From assembly GCA_963778185.1 (NCBI GenBank), contig CAVZTF010000001.1, positions 306,286 to 370,285 of the forward strand: DNA of 64,000 nt. The letters are read 5' to 3'. Shown piece by piece: positions 52,282 to 60,386 of this stretch. The first letter of the stretch is position 1. Each line of letters begins with the position of its first letter. The stretch comes from RPQJ01 sp963778185 (GTDB lineage: Bacteria; Pseudomonadota; Gammaproteobacteria; Steroidobacterales; Steroidobacteraceae). The notes under the pieces are model-generated. The model did not search any database. It was not told where the DNA came from and saw only the letters and a list, made by a program, of their open reading frames with translations. The position numbers and the translations under genes are program-made.

Positions 52282-54066
52282 TCAATAGGTCCTGGCCTTG
52301 GGCGGCACGGGCTCGACGTCGCTCGTGAGCGTGTTCAAGTGCACCGGACGGTAGTCGAGGCGGACCTGGCCGCCCTCGCCCACCCAGGCGAGCGTGTGCC
52401 TGAGCCACTCCTTGTCGTCGCGCTCCTTGTAGTCCTCGCGCGCATGGGCCCCGCGGCTCTCCTTGCGGTTCTCCGCGGAGTGCATGGTGGCCTTGGCCTG
52501 GCCGAGCAGGTTCTCGAGCTCGAGCGTCTCGATGAGGTCGGTGTTCCAGACCAGCGAGCGATCGCTGACCTGCACGTCGGAAAACGACTCGAAGACGACC
52601 CCCAGCTTCTGCACGCCCTCGGCCAGCGACTCGCCCGTCCGGAACACCGCCGCGTGGTTCTGCATGACGCGCTGCATGTCGAGACGGATCTCGGCCGTGC
52701 GGCGGGTGCCCTTGGCGTGGCGCAGGCGGTCGAGCCGGCCCACCGCGAGGTCGCCCGCGTCCTTCGCGAGCGGATTGTGCGGGGCGCCGGCGGTCGTCGT
52801 CGCCGCGGCATGGCGCGCGGCCTCGCGGCCGAACACCACGAGGTCGAGCAGCGAATTGGAGCCGAGGCGATTCGCGCCGTGAACCGACACGCAGGCCGCC
52901 TCACCCACGGCCATCAGCCCCTGCACGACCGAGTCCGGGTTGCCACCCCTGAGCGTCACCACCTCGCCGTGCACGTTGCAGGGGATTCCACCCATGTTGT
53001 AGTGGACGGTCGGCAGCACCGGGATAGGTTCCTTGTTGACGTCGACGCCCGCGAAGATGCGCGCGGTCTCGGCGATGCCTGGCAGCCGCTCGCGGATGAC
53101 GTCTGGCCCGAGGTGCTCGAGGTGCAGGTGGATGTGATCCTTGTTCGGGCCCACGCCCCTGCCCTCGCGGATCTCGATGGTCATCGAACGGCTCACCACG
53201 TCGCGCGAGGCGAGGTCCTTCGCGTTCGGCGCATAGCGCTCCATGAAGCGCTCGCCAGCGGAGTTCGTCACGTAGCCGCCTTCGCCGCGCACGCCCTCGG
53301 TGATCAGGCAGCCCGCGCCGTAGATGCCGGTGGGGTGGAACTGCACGAATTCCATGTCCTGCAGCGGGAGTCCCGCGCGCAGCACCATGCCGCCACCGTC
53401 GCCCGTGCAGGTGTGCGCCGAGGTGCAGGAGAAAAAAGCGCGGCCGTAGCCGCCGGTGGCAATGATCACCTTGTGGGCACGGAAGCGATGCAGCGTGCCG
53501 TCCGACAGGTCGAGCGCGACCACGCCGCGGCAGGCGCCGTCCTCCATGATCAGGTCGATGGCGAAGAACTCGACGAAGAAGCGCGCCTCGTGCTTCAGCG
53601 ACTGCTGGTAGAGCGTGTGCAGCATCGCGTGCCCCGTGCGGTCCGCCGCCGCGCAGGTGCGCTGGGCAATGCCCTTGCCGTAGTGCGTCGTCATGCCGCC
53701 GAAGGGGCGCTGGTAGATCTTGCCGTCCTCGGTGCGCGAGAACGGCACGCCGTAGTGCTCGAGCTCGATCACCGCGGCGGGCGCCTCCTTGCACATGAAC
53801 TCGATGGCGTCCTGGTCGCCGAGCCAGTCCGAGCCCTTGATGGTGTCGTAGAAATGGAAGCGCCAGTCGTCCTCGCCCATGTTGCCGAGCGCGGCGCTGA
53901 TGCCACCCTGCGCCGCCACGGTGTGGCTGCGCGTCGGGAAGACCTTGGTGAGGCAGGCCGTGCTCAGGCCCGCTTCAGCCAGGCCGAAGGTCGCGCGGAG
54001 CCCGGCACCGCCCGCGCCGACCACCACGACGTCATAGGTGTGATCCGTGAACGTGTAGGCGCTCAT
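52282..54066 (-). CDS. sdhA: SdhA, succinate dehydrogenase flavoprotein
   Basis: SdhA oxidises succinate to fumarate. The 594-residue protein has VVVVGAGGAGLRA (FAD fold), the covalent flavin His in TRSHTVAAQGGISAALGNMG and the active-site stretch QFHPTGIYGAGCLITEGVRG. ATG 54066 overlaps the sdhD stop (ATGA). A 63-bp spacer with the heptamer repeat separates it from sdhB. Confidence 0.98.
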   Translation of the reverse strand: MSAYTFTDHTYDVVVVGAGGAGLRATFGLAEAGLSTACLTKVFPTRSHTVAAQGGISAALGNMGEDDWRFHFYDTIKGSDWLGDQDAIEFMCKEAPAAVIELEHYGVPFSRTEDGKIYQRPFGGMTTHYGKGIAQRTCAAADRTGHAMLHTLYQQSLKHEARFFVEFFAIDLIMEDGACRGVVALDLSDGTLHRFRAHKVIIATGGYGRAFFSCTSAHTCTGDGGGMVLRAGLPLQDMEFVQFHPTGIYGAGCLITEGVRGEGGYVTNSAGERFMERYAPNAKDLASRDVVSRSMTIEIREGRGVGPNKDHIHLHLEHLGPDVIRERLPGIAETARIFAGVDVNKEPIPVLPTVHYNMGGIPCNVHGEVVTLRGGNPDSVVQGLMAVGEAACVSVHGANRLGSNSLLDLVVFGREAARHAAATTTAGAPHNPLAKDAGDLAVGRLDRLRHAKGTRRTAEIRLDMQRVMQNHAAVFRTGESLAEGVQKLGVVFESFSDVQVSDRSLVWNTDLIETLELENLLGQAKATMHSAENRKESRGAHAREDYKERDDKEWLRHTLAWVGEGGQVRLDYRPVHLNTLTSDVEPVPPKARTY

Positions 54067-54449
54067 GCCGCGACTCCGAGGGCGATGCGCAGCACGGCGA
54101 TCACGCCTGCGACGGCGGCGACGACGAGCGCGAACTTGATGACGACGAGCACGGCGACGCGCGTGCCCCTGTCTCCGACGTAATCCTCGACGATGACCTG
54201 CAGGCCGAGGTTGGCATGCCAGGCGGCGACCAGCACGAACAGCACCGCCAGCACCGACTGCAGCGGGGCGCCGAGCCATGCCACGACGCGGTCGTGCCCG
54301 AGGCCGCCGAGCGCGAGCAGCGAGACGACGAACCAGATTCCGAGCAGCGTCAGCGCAACGGCCGTGACCCGCTGGCCGATCCAGTGGGACGAGCCGGACT
54401 TCGCCGAACCGAGGCCCTGCACGCGGCCGAGGGGACTGCGCAGGCTCAT
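54063..54449 (-). CDS. sdhD: SdhD, succinate dehydrogenase membrane anchor
   Basis: A 128-residue anchor with three helices (VTAVALTLLGIWFVVSLLAL, LQSVLAVLFVLVAAWHANLG, VAVLVVIKFALVVAAVAGVI). It carries SSHWIGQRVTAVAL at the N-terminus and HANLGLQVIVEDYV with the conserved heme/quinone-side His and Asp-Tyr. The stop overlaps the sdhA start. Confidence 0.93.
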   Translation of the reverse strand: MSLRSPLGRVQGLGSAKSGSSHWIGQRVTAVALTLLGIWFVVSLLALGGLGHDRVVAWLGAPLQSVLAVLFVLVAAWHANLGLQVIVEDYVGDRGTRVAVLVVIKFALVVAAVAGVIAVLRIALGVAA

Positions 54450-54841
54450 GCCGCACCCCCGAGGCTCGCGCCGAGCAGGAACCAGAAGGTAACTCCCAGG
54501 ATGCCGGACGCGATGGCCACGGCCCAGCCGCTGGCACGCGCGGTCGGCCTGTCGAAGCCGACGATGGCGTCGAAGAACAGGTGCCGGACGCCGTTCAGCA
54601 GGTGGTAGCAGAAGCTCATCAGGCCGCCGAACATCACGAGCTTCAGGAGCGGGGAGCTGAGGCATCCGACGGCGGCGGCGTGGCGCTCGGGCCCGCCCGC
54701 GACCCCGACCAGCCAGTAGACCAGCACGAAGAACGACAGGCTCAGGAGGATTCCCGTGACCCGGTGCAGGATCGACAGCGTGTTGGTGTACTGCCAGCGG
54801 TACTGCATGAACGGGGACAACGGCCGGTTCGGCTTCGGCAT
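54446..54841 (-). CDS. sdhC: SdhC, succinate dehydrogenase cytochrome b556 subunit
   Basis: A 131-residue anchor: RPLSPFMQYRWQYTNTLSIL, HRVTGILLSLSFFVLVYWLV and CYHLLNGVRHLFFDAIVGF. The last supplies the heme-ligand His (H in YHLLNGVRH). ATG 54841 has GAGGTAAAG upstream. It is 27 bp downstream of sdhAF4. Confidence 0.94.
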   Translation of the reverse strand: MPKPNRPLSPFMQYRWQYTNTLSILHRVTGILLSLSFFVLVYWLVGVAGGPERHAAAVGCLSSPLLKLVMFGGLMSFCYHLLNGVRHLFFDAIVGFDRPTARASGWAVAIASGILGVTFWFLLGASLGGAA

Positions 54842-54868
54842 GCTCGCTTTACCTCTCGGGACCCACCG

Positions 54869-55048
54869 CTAGAAGTCGATGCACCGACCGCCCTTCTCCC
54901 AGTCGCCGTAGCGGGTGGGTTCCGGCCCGCCCCGTCCACCGATCTCTCGGGGCGGCGGGGCCGGCTGCGGGGTGCCCGCGCCCGACCTCGTGGCATCGGG
55001 CGCTACGGGCTCGGGCAGAGGCTTTTCTTGCGGTGCATCAGGTGACAC
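54869..55048 (-). CDS. DUF1674/SDHAF4-like assembly factor
   Basis: A 59-residue protein ending PPREIGGRGGPEPTRYGDWE then KGGRCIDF, the C-terminal signature of DUF1674/SDHAF4, which protects flavinated SdhA before complex assembly. The N-terminal part is Pro/Ala-rich and poorly conserved. The GTG at 55048 is my start; a TTG two codons upstream is equally possible. It lies directly upstream of sdhC in the same direction, so it is probably the first gene of the sdh operon. Confidence 0.82.
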   Translation of the reverse strand: MSPDAPQEKPLPEPVAPDATRSGAGTPQPAPPPREIGGRGGPEPTRYGDWEKGGRCIDF

Positions 55049-55193
55049 AGCCAAGCAGTCTGCCAGATCTGCGAACCATTCACCACATTGAAAACAAAGG
55101 CAAATCCGGCGCAGGGAAATGGGAGCATCGCGGCTTCGACGGCTTCCAGCCACCTGCGCCTGGCAGCGCCTCAGAACGTAGAATTCGCGCACC

Positions 55194-56078
55194 ATGGCCA
55201 CGTACGAATCCACCCAGACCGTGCACACGGCACTGCTGCCGTTCCTCGGCGTGCTGCGCCTCGCCGGCCCGGATGCCGCCACCTTTCTCCAGGGACAGTT
55301 GACGAACGATACGCGCCTGCTGTCCGACGGTCGGACCCAGCTCGCCGCCTGCACGACTCCGCAGGGACGCGTGATCGCCCTGCTGCGCCTGCACGTGAGC
55401 GCAGACGGAGTGCATGCCCTGCTGCCCGCCGACCTTGCCGAGCGAGTCGCCGCCCACCTGCGCAAGTACGTCCTGCGCGCGAAGGTCGCGATCGAGGTGG
55501 CAAACGACCTGCAGGTCGGAACGATGTCGCCGGTGCCGCAGGCGGGCGCAACCAGCATGGTGTCGTTCGACTACGCAGCCGGGCGCAAGGTCCTGGCCGC
55601 ACCCGGGACCACCTGGCGCTCCATCGCCGGCCTGTCACTCGATCGCCCGAGCGCGCGCATCGAACAGGAGTGGTGCGCCGCGGACATCGCCGGCGGCCTG
55701 CCGCAGGTGCACGCCGCCACCGCCGAGGCCTTCATCCCACAGATGCTGAACCTCGACCTGCTCGACGGCATCAGCTTCGCGAAGGGCTGCTACACCGGCC
55801 AGGAGATCGTCACCCGCACCCAGCACCTCGGCCGCATCAAGCGCCGCACGTTCCGCTACCGCTCCCCACCCGGGCCCGAACCCGCACCACTGTCCGGCCT
55901 GTTCCGCGACGGCACGAAGGTCGGCGAGGTACTGATGAGCGCCCCGGTGGCAGACGGCGTCGAGGTACTCGCCGTGACAGCGCTCGAGGCGCGTGGACGG
56001 GATCTGGTCCTGGAGGATGGGAGGAAGGCCGAGCCGCGGCCGCTGCCGTACGCGGTCCCGGAAAGCGGTCAGCGGTAA
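55194..56078 (+). CDS. ygfZ: YgfZ, folate-binding Fe-S cluster repair protein
   Basis: YgfZ is a folate-dependent factor for iron-sulfur cluster maintenance, fitting its place next to the Fe-S enzyme SDH. The 294-residue protein has LQGQLTNDTRLLSDGRTQLA, AFIPQMLNLDLLDGISFAKG and the signature KGCYTGQEIVTRT with the conserved Cys. Its last codons and stop lie within a heptamer repeat (56064-56091). It is divergent from the sdh operon. Confidence 0.95.
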   Translation: MATYESTQTVHTALLPFLGVLRLAGPDAATFLQGQLTNDTRLLSDGRTQLAACTTPQGRVIALLRLHVSADGVHALLPADLAERVAAHLRKYVLRAKVAIEVANDLQVGTMSPVPQAGATSMVSFDYAAGRKVLAAPGTTWRSIAGLSLDRPSARIEQEWCAADIAGGLPQVHAATAEAFIPQMLNLDLLDGISFAKGCYTGQEIVTRTQHLGRIKRRTFRYRSPPGPEPAPLSGLFRDGTKVGEVLMSAPVADGVEVLAVTALEARGRDLVLEDGRKAEPRPLPYAVPESGQR

Positions 56079-56091
56079 GCGGTTGGCGGTT
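56064..56091. repeat. Heptanucleotide tandem repeat at the ygfZ 3' end
   Basis: AGCGGTC AGCGGTA AGCGGTT GGCGGTT, four imperfect 7-bp units. The unit equals that at 52231-52254. The ygfZ stop lies in the second unit. Confidence 0.85.
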
Positions 56092-56395
56092 AGTGTGCAA
56101 GTAAAAGGCTGTGTCACCAATTCATGTTGGTGGCCTTGCCGACGCCGACTCGAGAGCAGACCCTCTCGGCCCGACAACGACCCGAAGCGGACGAAACGGT
56201 GGTCTCCGATGGTCGCCGCTCGATACCTGAAAAGCGGACCTTCATCTGTCGGTGTCTGATGGTTCAGTCAGTAGGGTCGTTATGTGCAGTCGAGCGCAAG
56301 ATTCTTGCTCCCACGAGCGGTTAGGAGAGAATGGCAGCCCAGGTTATTCAGCAGCGCACGAGGTTTTTCGCTCATGACCTGCACTTCTAGATCAA
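56092..56395. other. Non-coding start of the accessory region
   Basis: About 300 bp with no convincing gene. A 6-bp stem CACCAA/TTGGTG with loop TTCATG lies at 56115-56132. AT content rises toward 56396, where the integron cassette begins with GTTAGGC. Confidence 0.6.
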
Positions 56396-56396
56396 G

Positions 56397-56996
56397 TTAG
56401 GCAGCAAATAAGTTGCGTGTTGCCAAAGAGGGAGGGTCGCCATGAGCCTGAATTCGAGAGCGTTGTTGCTGGTGCTTTGTTTACTGGGGGCAACGGAAGT
56501 CGTCGGTCAGGAAGCCGTCACCGCACTTGACCGTACTCTTTCGAAGACCCACATGCGACAGGACACCACTTCCGTCGCGATCGCCGACGCGCCAGTGCAA
56601 GCATTCGCTCCGACGACGATTCAGTGTGGAAAGCAGAGTTGCACGGTGAGGGTTGAGGTCTCCAGCCAGTTTTTCAACGTCACTTCCGGGAACGCCGTTA
56701 GACTGCATGTCAAAGCGGATGACGCCCCATTCCCAGTCACAGGATTTGAAATCGATGGCGGAATCAACAGACCGGTGGCGCATCTCACCACGGTGTCGTC
56801 ACTGAAGAGCGATCTCAGTCCAGGACCACACACCATTTCGGTGGACTTTGATATGCGAACGCCGGGTGGCAAAGCGGAGGCGTCCATTCGTACATTGACC
56901 ATTCAAGTGTTTACACCTTGAACAATCCAGAAATCGCAGTGCTGCCTAACAACAGCATGCAGCTGGGGCGCTGCGCGCCGCAGCTGATGCTGAGCG
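56397..56996 (+). mobile_element. Integron gene cassette (600 bp, one gene plus attC)
   Basis: The left boundary is G^TTAGGC (56396-56402). The right boundary is G^TTGAAC (56996-57002), at the end of the attC. The first seven bases, GTTAGGC, are the exact reverse complement of the R'' box GCCTAAC (56944-56950), the relation expected between a cassette's start and its own attC. One gene (56442-56921) fills it in the standard orientation. No integrase gene is adjacent, so it is an orphan cassette. Confidence 0.82.
56442..56921 (+). CDS. Cassette-borne exported protein of unknown function
   Basis: A 159-residue protein with a signal peptide (MSLNSRALLLVLCLLGATEV, cleavage after ~VVG). The mature part has one Cys pair (QCGKQSC), then TVRVEVSSQFFNVTSGNAVR and HTISVDFDMRTPGGKAEAS, suggesting a beta-sandwich domain in the periplasm or outside. 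I do not recognise the family. GGAGGG lies five bases before the ATG. Base composition is lower in GC than the core genes. Confidence 0.85.
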   Translation: MSLNSRALLLVLCLLGATEVVGQEAVTALDRTLSKTHMRQDTTSVAIADAPVQAFAPTTIQCGKQSCTVRVEVSSQFFNVTSGNAVRLHVKADDAPFPVTGFEIDGGINRPVAHLTTVSSLKSDLSPGPHTISVDFDMRTPGGKAEASIRTLTIQVFTP

Positions 56997-57002
56997 TTGA
57001 AC
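56944..57002 (+). other. attC recombination site (59 bp)
   Basis: R'' GCCTAAC (56944-56950) and R' GTTGAAC (56996-57002) fit RYYYAAC and GTTRRRY. Between them CAGCAT/ATGCTG and CAGCTG/CAGCTG pair (56953-56958 with 56987-56992; 56960-56965 with 56981-56986), leaving G56959 extrahelical, as in folded bottom-strand attC. The terminal loop can extend the stem with GGCGC/GCGCC. Confidence 0.85.
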
Positions 57003-57227
57003 GTCCGTTTTCGGGAAATTCTTGCCCCGGCGTGCTGTGACCGCTCCTGGCCGACATTACCCGGTCGCAAACGTCCGCTTCAGGCGACGCAATTCGCCAC
57101 TCGGTCGCCATTGCATCGCCACCCACCCCACCCTTCCTTGCCGAACCATTCGGAGGCGCGACCGAGTCGCGCGAGCCCGCACCGCGGGCGTCTGCCCCCC
57201 CGCCCGAATCCCTCAGCCGAAAGCGGC
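57003..57227. repeat. Spacer with dispersed GC-rich repeat, copy A
   Basis: A 225-bp spacer without a gene. The part CGCCCGAATCCCTCAGCCGA near 57200-57219 belongs to a family also found at 58104, 60195 and 62566. The stretch before it (57136-57200, GCCGAACC..GAGGCGCG..GCGCGAGCCCGC..CGGGCGTCTGCCC) matches copy C over a longer length. CCGCTCCTGGCCGACATTAC near 57044 recurs before copy D. Confidence 0.75.
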
Positions 57228-58001
57228 TTAGCAAACGGAATAACCTCCGTCGACTGGTAGCGTCACTCCAGTAATGAAGTCGGCACCGCGAGAGGCGAGG
57301 AAAATTGCCGCACCAATGACTTCTTCTGGTTTCCCCCAACGCCCCGCAGGGGTCCGTGCAAGGATCGCATCATTCATAGGTGATTTGCGCACGGCATCCG
57401 TCATGTCCGTTTCGATCCAGCCTGGCGCGATCGCGTTGACTTGGATGTTATGACTGGCCAACTCAATAGCCATAGACTTCGTGAGTTGCACGATAGCGCC
57501 CTTTGCTGCGCTGTACGAAGGCACGAGGCCCGATCCGAAGATCGAGTACATGCTCCCCAGGTTGATTATCTTTCCACCGCTCTTACGCTTGACCATCGAC
57601 TTAGCGACCAACTGCGACAGAAGAAAGCTGGCGTTCAGATGCGTCTCAATTGTGTTGTCCCAGATGGCGGCAGTTTCATTCAGCACCCCGCCAGTCAGCG
57701 CAACGACCCCGGCGTTGTTCACGAGTATGTCGATACCACCAAGTACGCGTTCCACCTGCTCTACGGCAGGTCCCAGTGCGGTTCGATCGGTAACGTCGAG
57801 CCGGGTGACCAGCGCGGGTCTACCGACGCTTTGCAATTCCGCAAGCACAAGGCGATTCTTATCGTCGTTGCGCGCGAGCACAGCCACGGATGCGCCGGCG
57901 CGAGCCAGACCCAGTGAAATGGCACGGCCGATTCCTCCATTGCCGCCGGTCACAACGGCGACGCGTCCGCCCAGGTCAAATAAGGAGTAGATGCCAGTCA
58001 T
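57228..58001 (-). CDS. SDR family oxidoreductase
   Basis: A 257-residue classical short-chain dehydrogenase. It has VAVVTGGNGGIGRAISLGLA (NAD(P) site), NNAGVVALTGG, the catalytic NLGSMYSIFGSGLVPSYSAAKG (Ser...Tyr-x-x-x-Lys) and VNAIAPGWIETDM, ending in VDGGYSVC. The start has GGAGG at good spacing. The pattern resembles gluconate 5-dehydrogenase/3-oxoacyl-reductase-like SDRs; substrate unknown. GC content is lower than in the core. Confidence 0.92.
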   Translation of the reverse strand: MTGIYSLFDLGGRVAVVTGGNGGIGRAISLGLARAGASVAVLARNDDKNRLVLAELQSVGRPALVTRLDVTDRTALGPAVEQVERVLGGIDILVNNAGVVALTGGVLNETAAIWDNTIETHLNASFLLSQLVAKSMVKRKSGGKIINLGSMYSIFGSGLVPSYSAAKGAIVQLTKSMAIELASHNIQVNAIAPGWIETDMTDAVRKSPMNDAILARTPAGRWGKPEEVIGAAIFLASRGADFITGVTLPVDGGYSVC

Positions 58002-58103
58002 AGTGCCTCCGAACGAGAAGTGGCCGGAACAGTGGGACGGTCAGTATGTGCCAGAGACACTCATAGGCGTTTCGCATTTCACATGGATGCCGCGTGCCCT
58101 TAG

Positions 58104-58149
58104 GAACGTCTGCTTTCCCGATCCGACCCGCCCGCCCGAATCACTCGCC
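58104..58149. repeat. Dispersed GC-rich repeat, copy B
   Basis: GAACGTCTGC (58104-58113) then CCGACCCGCCCGCCCGAATC ACTC. The same pair of blocks, with an identical core, occurs at 62566 (copy D). No gene lies in the 307-bp gap (58002-58308) that holds it. Confidence 0.8.
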
Positions 58150-58229
58150 CTGGAGCGGACCACAGAGGGCAGGTAGCGGCCCATAGCAGAAGTTCGTCTC
58201 GCTGCTAAGCAGTCACCTAACGATCGAGC

Positions 58230-58268
58230 TAACCGTCGCATTGCGGCATGCCGCAATGCGTCCGGTTG
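58230..58268. repeat. Long stem-loop with a 24-bp perfect palindrome
   Basis: 58237-58260 is a perfect palindrome with half-site CGCATTGCGGCA. On the minus strand the flanks AACCG and CGGTT extend the stem with a GA/A bulge. It lies 40 bp past the stop of the VIT gene, so it could protect or end that transcript. AAC and GTT at the two ends recall attC, but the outer boxes do not fit the consensus. Confidence 0.7.
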
Positions 58269-58308
58269 TGCGAAGGGTCAGGTGTCGAGCTATTTGGCCC
58301 CATAGATC

Positions 58309-58998
58309 TCAAGCGGCCACGCCAAAGAGGGCTCCAACTCCAGCGGTCAATGCCATTGCCAAAGCGCCCCAAAACGTGACGCGCATTACAGACGCAATCA
58401 CGGGTGAACCGCCTGCGCGTGCCGCCAGAAGGCCCAACAGTGCAAGAAAGAAGAGCGAGCTGCCGGCGAGACCCCACATGAGTAGAGAAACCGGAAGCAA
58501 GAGAACCATCAGAAGAGGAAGCGCTGCGCCCACCGCAAACGTACCCGCCGAGGCCAATGCGGCTTGCACTGGTTTCGCGGCCAGCGTGTCTGATATGCCC
58601 AGCTCATCCCGCGCATGTGCGGCAAGTGCATCTTGCTGCATCAATTGAGTAGCAACGCTCGACGCCAGGGTTGCATCCAGTCCACGCTTGGCGTAGATGG
58701 CCGTGAGTTCTGCGTGTTCCTGTGCGGGATTCGCGGCTAACTCCTTGCTCTCCCGCGCCAGATCCGCGCGCTCGGTATCAGCTTGCGAACTGACCGAGAC
58801 ATACTCGCCTGCAGCCATTGACATGGCACCGGCGACAAGGCCAGCGACGCCTGCAACCAGAATGCCCTTGGTATCTGCGCCTGCCGCAGCGACACCCAGG
58901 ACAAGGCTGGCAGTAGAAACGATACCGTCGTTCGCGCCAAGGACGGCAGCGCGGAGCCAGCCTGTCCGGTGAGTTCTGTGTCTCTCGCTGTGTCGCAT
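58309..58998 (-). CDS. VIT1/CCC1 family membrane protein (metal transporter-like)
   Basis: A 229-residue protein with five predicted helices. GWLRAAVLGANDGIVSTASL and GAMSMAAGEYVSVSSQADTE are the signature of the VIT/CCC1 family, which exports Fe2+/Mn2+. AELTAIYAKRGLDATLASSV forms the cytoplasmic metal-binding helix region with Glu residues. The C-terminal helices follow. It lacks the N-terminal ferritin domain of MbfA. Lies downstream of the TA module with a ~90-bp gap. Confidence 0.9.
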   Translation of the reverse strand: MRHSERHRTHRTGWLRAAVLGANDGIVSTASLVLGVAAAGADTKGILVAGVAGLVAGAMSMAAGEYVSVSSQADTERADLARESKELAANPAQEHAELTAIYAKRGLDATLASSVATQLMQQDALAAHARDELGISDTLAAKPVQAALASAGTFAVGAALPLLMVLLLPVSLLMWGLAGSSLFFLALLGLLAARAGGSPVIASVMRVTFWGALAMALTAGVGALFGVAA

Positions 58999-59088
58999 AG
59001 CGTCTACCTCGTGATAGGAGTTTGTTTCGACGCCTGACGCAATCGTTGAGGTCGCGCCGTCTTGCCGCGTCGTGCCTCGAACGACTTG

Positions 59089-59349
59089 TCAGGCCGCCGA
59101 CTCACTGGCGACATCCCAGCCCGGAAATACCAGCACGGCCGGATGACACTTGAGCGCACGGGCGAGCACCTTCGCGCGCTCAACGCCCAGATTGACCCGG
59201 CCGTTCTCAATTGCGGAGATCGTCGCCTGCGGAATACCCGTGGCTTCGGCGAGCTGGCTCTGGGTAAGTTCCTGAAGCTCACGGAGAATGCGCACCGATT
59301 CGCCGACGGAAACCTCGATGCGCCGCTTGGCTGGTCTGAACTCTCTCAT
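59089..59349 (-). CDS. HTH-type antitoxin (XRE/HigA-like)
   Basis: An 86-residue XRE-family DNA-binding protein: SVRILRELQELTQSQLAEAT, GIPQATISAIENGRVNLGVE. It starts 1 bp after the toxin stop. It probably neutralises the toxin and represses the operon. Toxin-first order is typical of higBA. Confidence 0.85.
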   Translation of the reverse strand: MREFRPAKRRIEVSVGESVRILRELQELTQSQLAEATGIPQATISAIENGRVNLGVERAKVLARALKCHPAVLVFPGWDVASESAA

Positions 59350-59350
59350 C

Positions 59351-59635
59351 TCACGACCTCCGATAGTCGTGGGGAGTCACCTGAATGACTTGTATCAGAA
59401 GCACCTTCGCCGCCACGCGGTAGATCACTCTCCATTTCAGGCCCAGTCGGGATGACCGGTGCCCCTTCCACTCACCCGACAAGGACTCATCGTGAAATCC
59501 CTTGATGACCCGCAACCCGGGCGGCCCGGAAAGCGCAGCGATGTCCTTCCACTTCTCGTAGCGCTTCAGGATCTCCAGCGGCACCGCACCGGACAGTTGC
59601 TTCTCTACACGGCGATGCTCCTCGATGCGCCACAT
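59351..59635 (-). CDS. RelE/HigB-type toxin
   Basis: A 94-residue RelE/ParE-superfamily protein: EILKRYEKWKDIAALSGPPG, LSGEWKGHRSSRLGLKWRVI and QVIQVTPHDYRRS. The C-terminal HDY resembles mRNA interferases that act on the ribosome; the residue set suggests nuclease activity rather than gyrase poisoning, but this is inference. ATG 59635 lies only a few bases from a -10 box. Confidence 0.83.
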   Translation of the reverse strand: MWRIEEHRRVEKQLSGAVPLEILKRYEKWKDIAALSGPPGLRVIKGFHDESLSGEWKGHRSSRLGLKWRVIYRVAAKVLLIQVIQVTPHDYRRS

Positions 59636-59637
59636 GC

Positions 59638-59670
59638 CATATCGTACCTATACTATAAATGATATGTCAA
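59638..59670 (-). promoter_or_regulatory. Toxin-antitoxin promoter with inverted repeat
   Basis: On the minus strand TTGACA (59665-59670) and TACGAT (59641-59646) are 18 bp apart. CATATC (59638-59643) and GATATG (59661-59666) form an inverted repeat overlapping both boxes, a plausible binding site for the antitoxin. Confidence 0.7.
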
Positions 59671-60386
59671 CGCGGCGCGACGTCCGCGGCATGACTTTGA
59701 ATTGACCGACATGCCTGTCGGTTCACGCCCCGATGTCGGTGCAATTCTCTATTTGGACACACTCCCGCAATTCACGCTGCCGGACAAGCGGCCGAGCCGG
59801 GCGCGGGAAGAAGTCGCCGGAACGATTGTTGAACCGCCGCGGCCGAGCCCAGGCTGCTACTGGGTCGACGAATGGCCGCGGACTACCGCTGCCTGATGTT
59901 GGGGGAATCACGCGCCCTCCCGCGAGGCCCGGGGTGAGTCGCACCGCGACGAACGCCACGCCATGCAAGGTGTGGCCGGTCCGCAGCGAGGCAGGAAGCA
60001 AAGCGTCGCGGCCGAAGCGTCGCGGGGCTGAGTAATCGGCGCCGTTGCCAGAGGTCCGCTTGTGACCTCTTCTTCACCTACATGGCCGTCCGCTCCCCCC
60101 TCTTCCTCGCCGAACCGCTCCGAGGCGCGGTCCCCCTGACCGCGCGAGCCCGCCGGCGGCGGGCGTCTGCCCGGACACCCCCCGACCCCAGCGGCCCGAC
60201 CCGCCCGCCCGAATCACACAGCCGAACGCGGACGGTCAACGGTGAAGAACGACCCGGAGCAGACCTGCGACCGGCGTCCACCTGGCGGGGGAAGCCCATT
60301 TCAATCAGAACGAAGCTGCCTGAGATCGGACCCCTGGGAGAAGCAAGAAAAGCCGTGTGCAAACCGCCGTGGCGTGGTGTTGTCAT
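59671..60386. other. Long gene-free spacer with repeat copy C
   Basis: About 715 bp with only short, low-complexity frames. 60098-60230 is homologous to 57136-57225: GCCGAACC, GAGGCGCG, CGCGCGAGCCCGC, GGGCGTCTGCCC and CCGCCCGAATCACACAGCCG. I see no RNA gene or other element. Confidence 0.6.

Noticed and set aside
59702..59896. A 64-codon plus-strand frame in the spacer
   Set aside because: Low complexity, no ribosome site and no recognisable motif.
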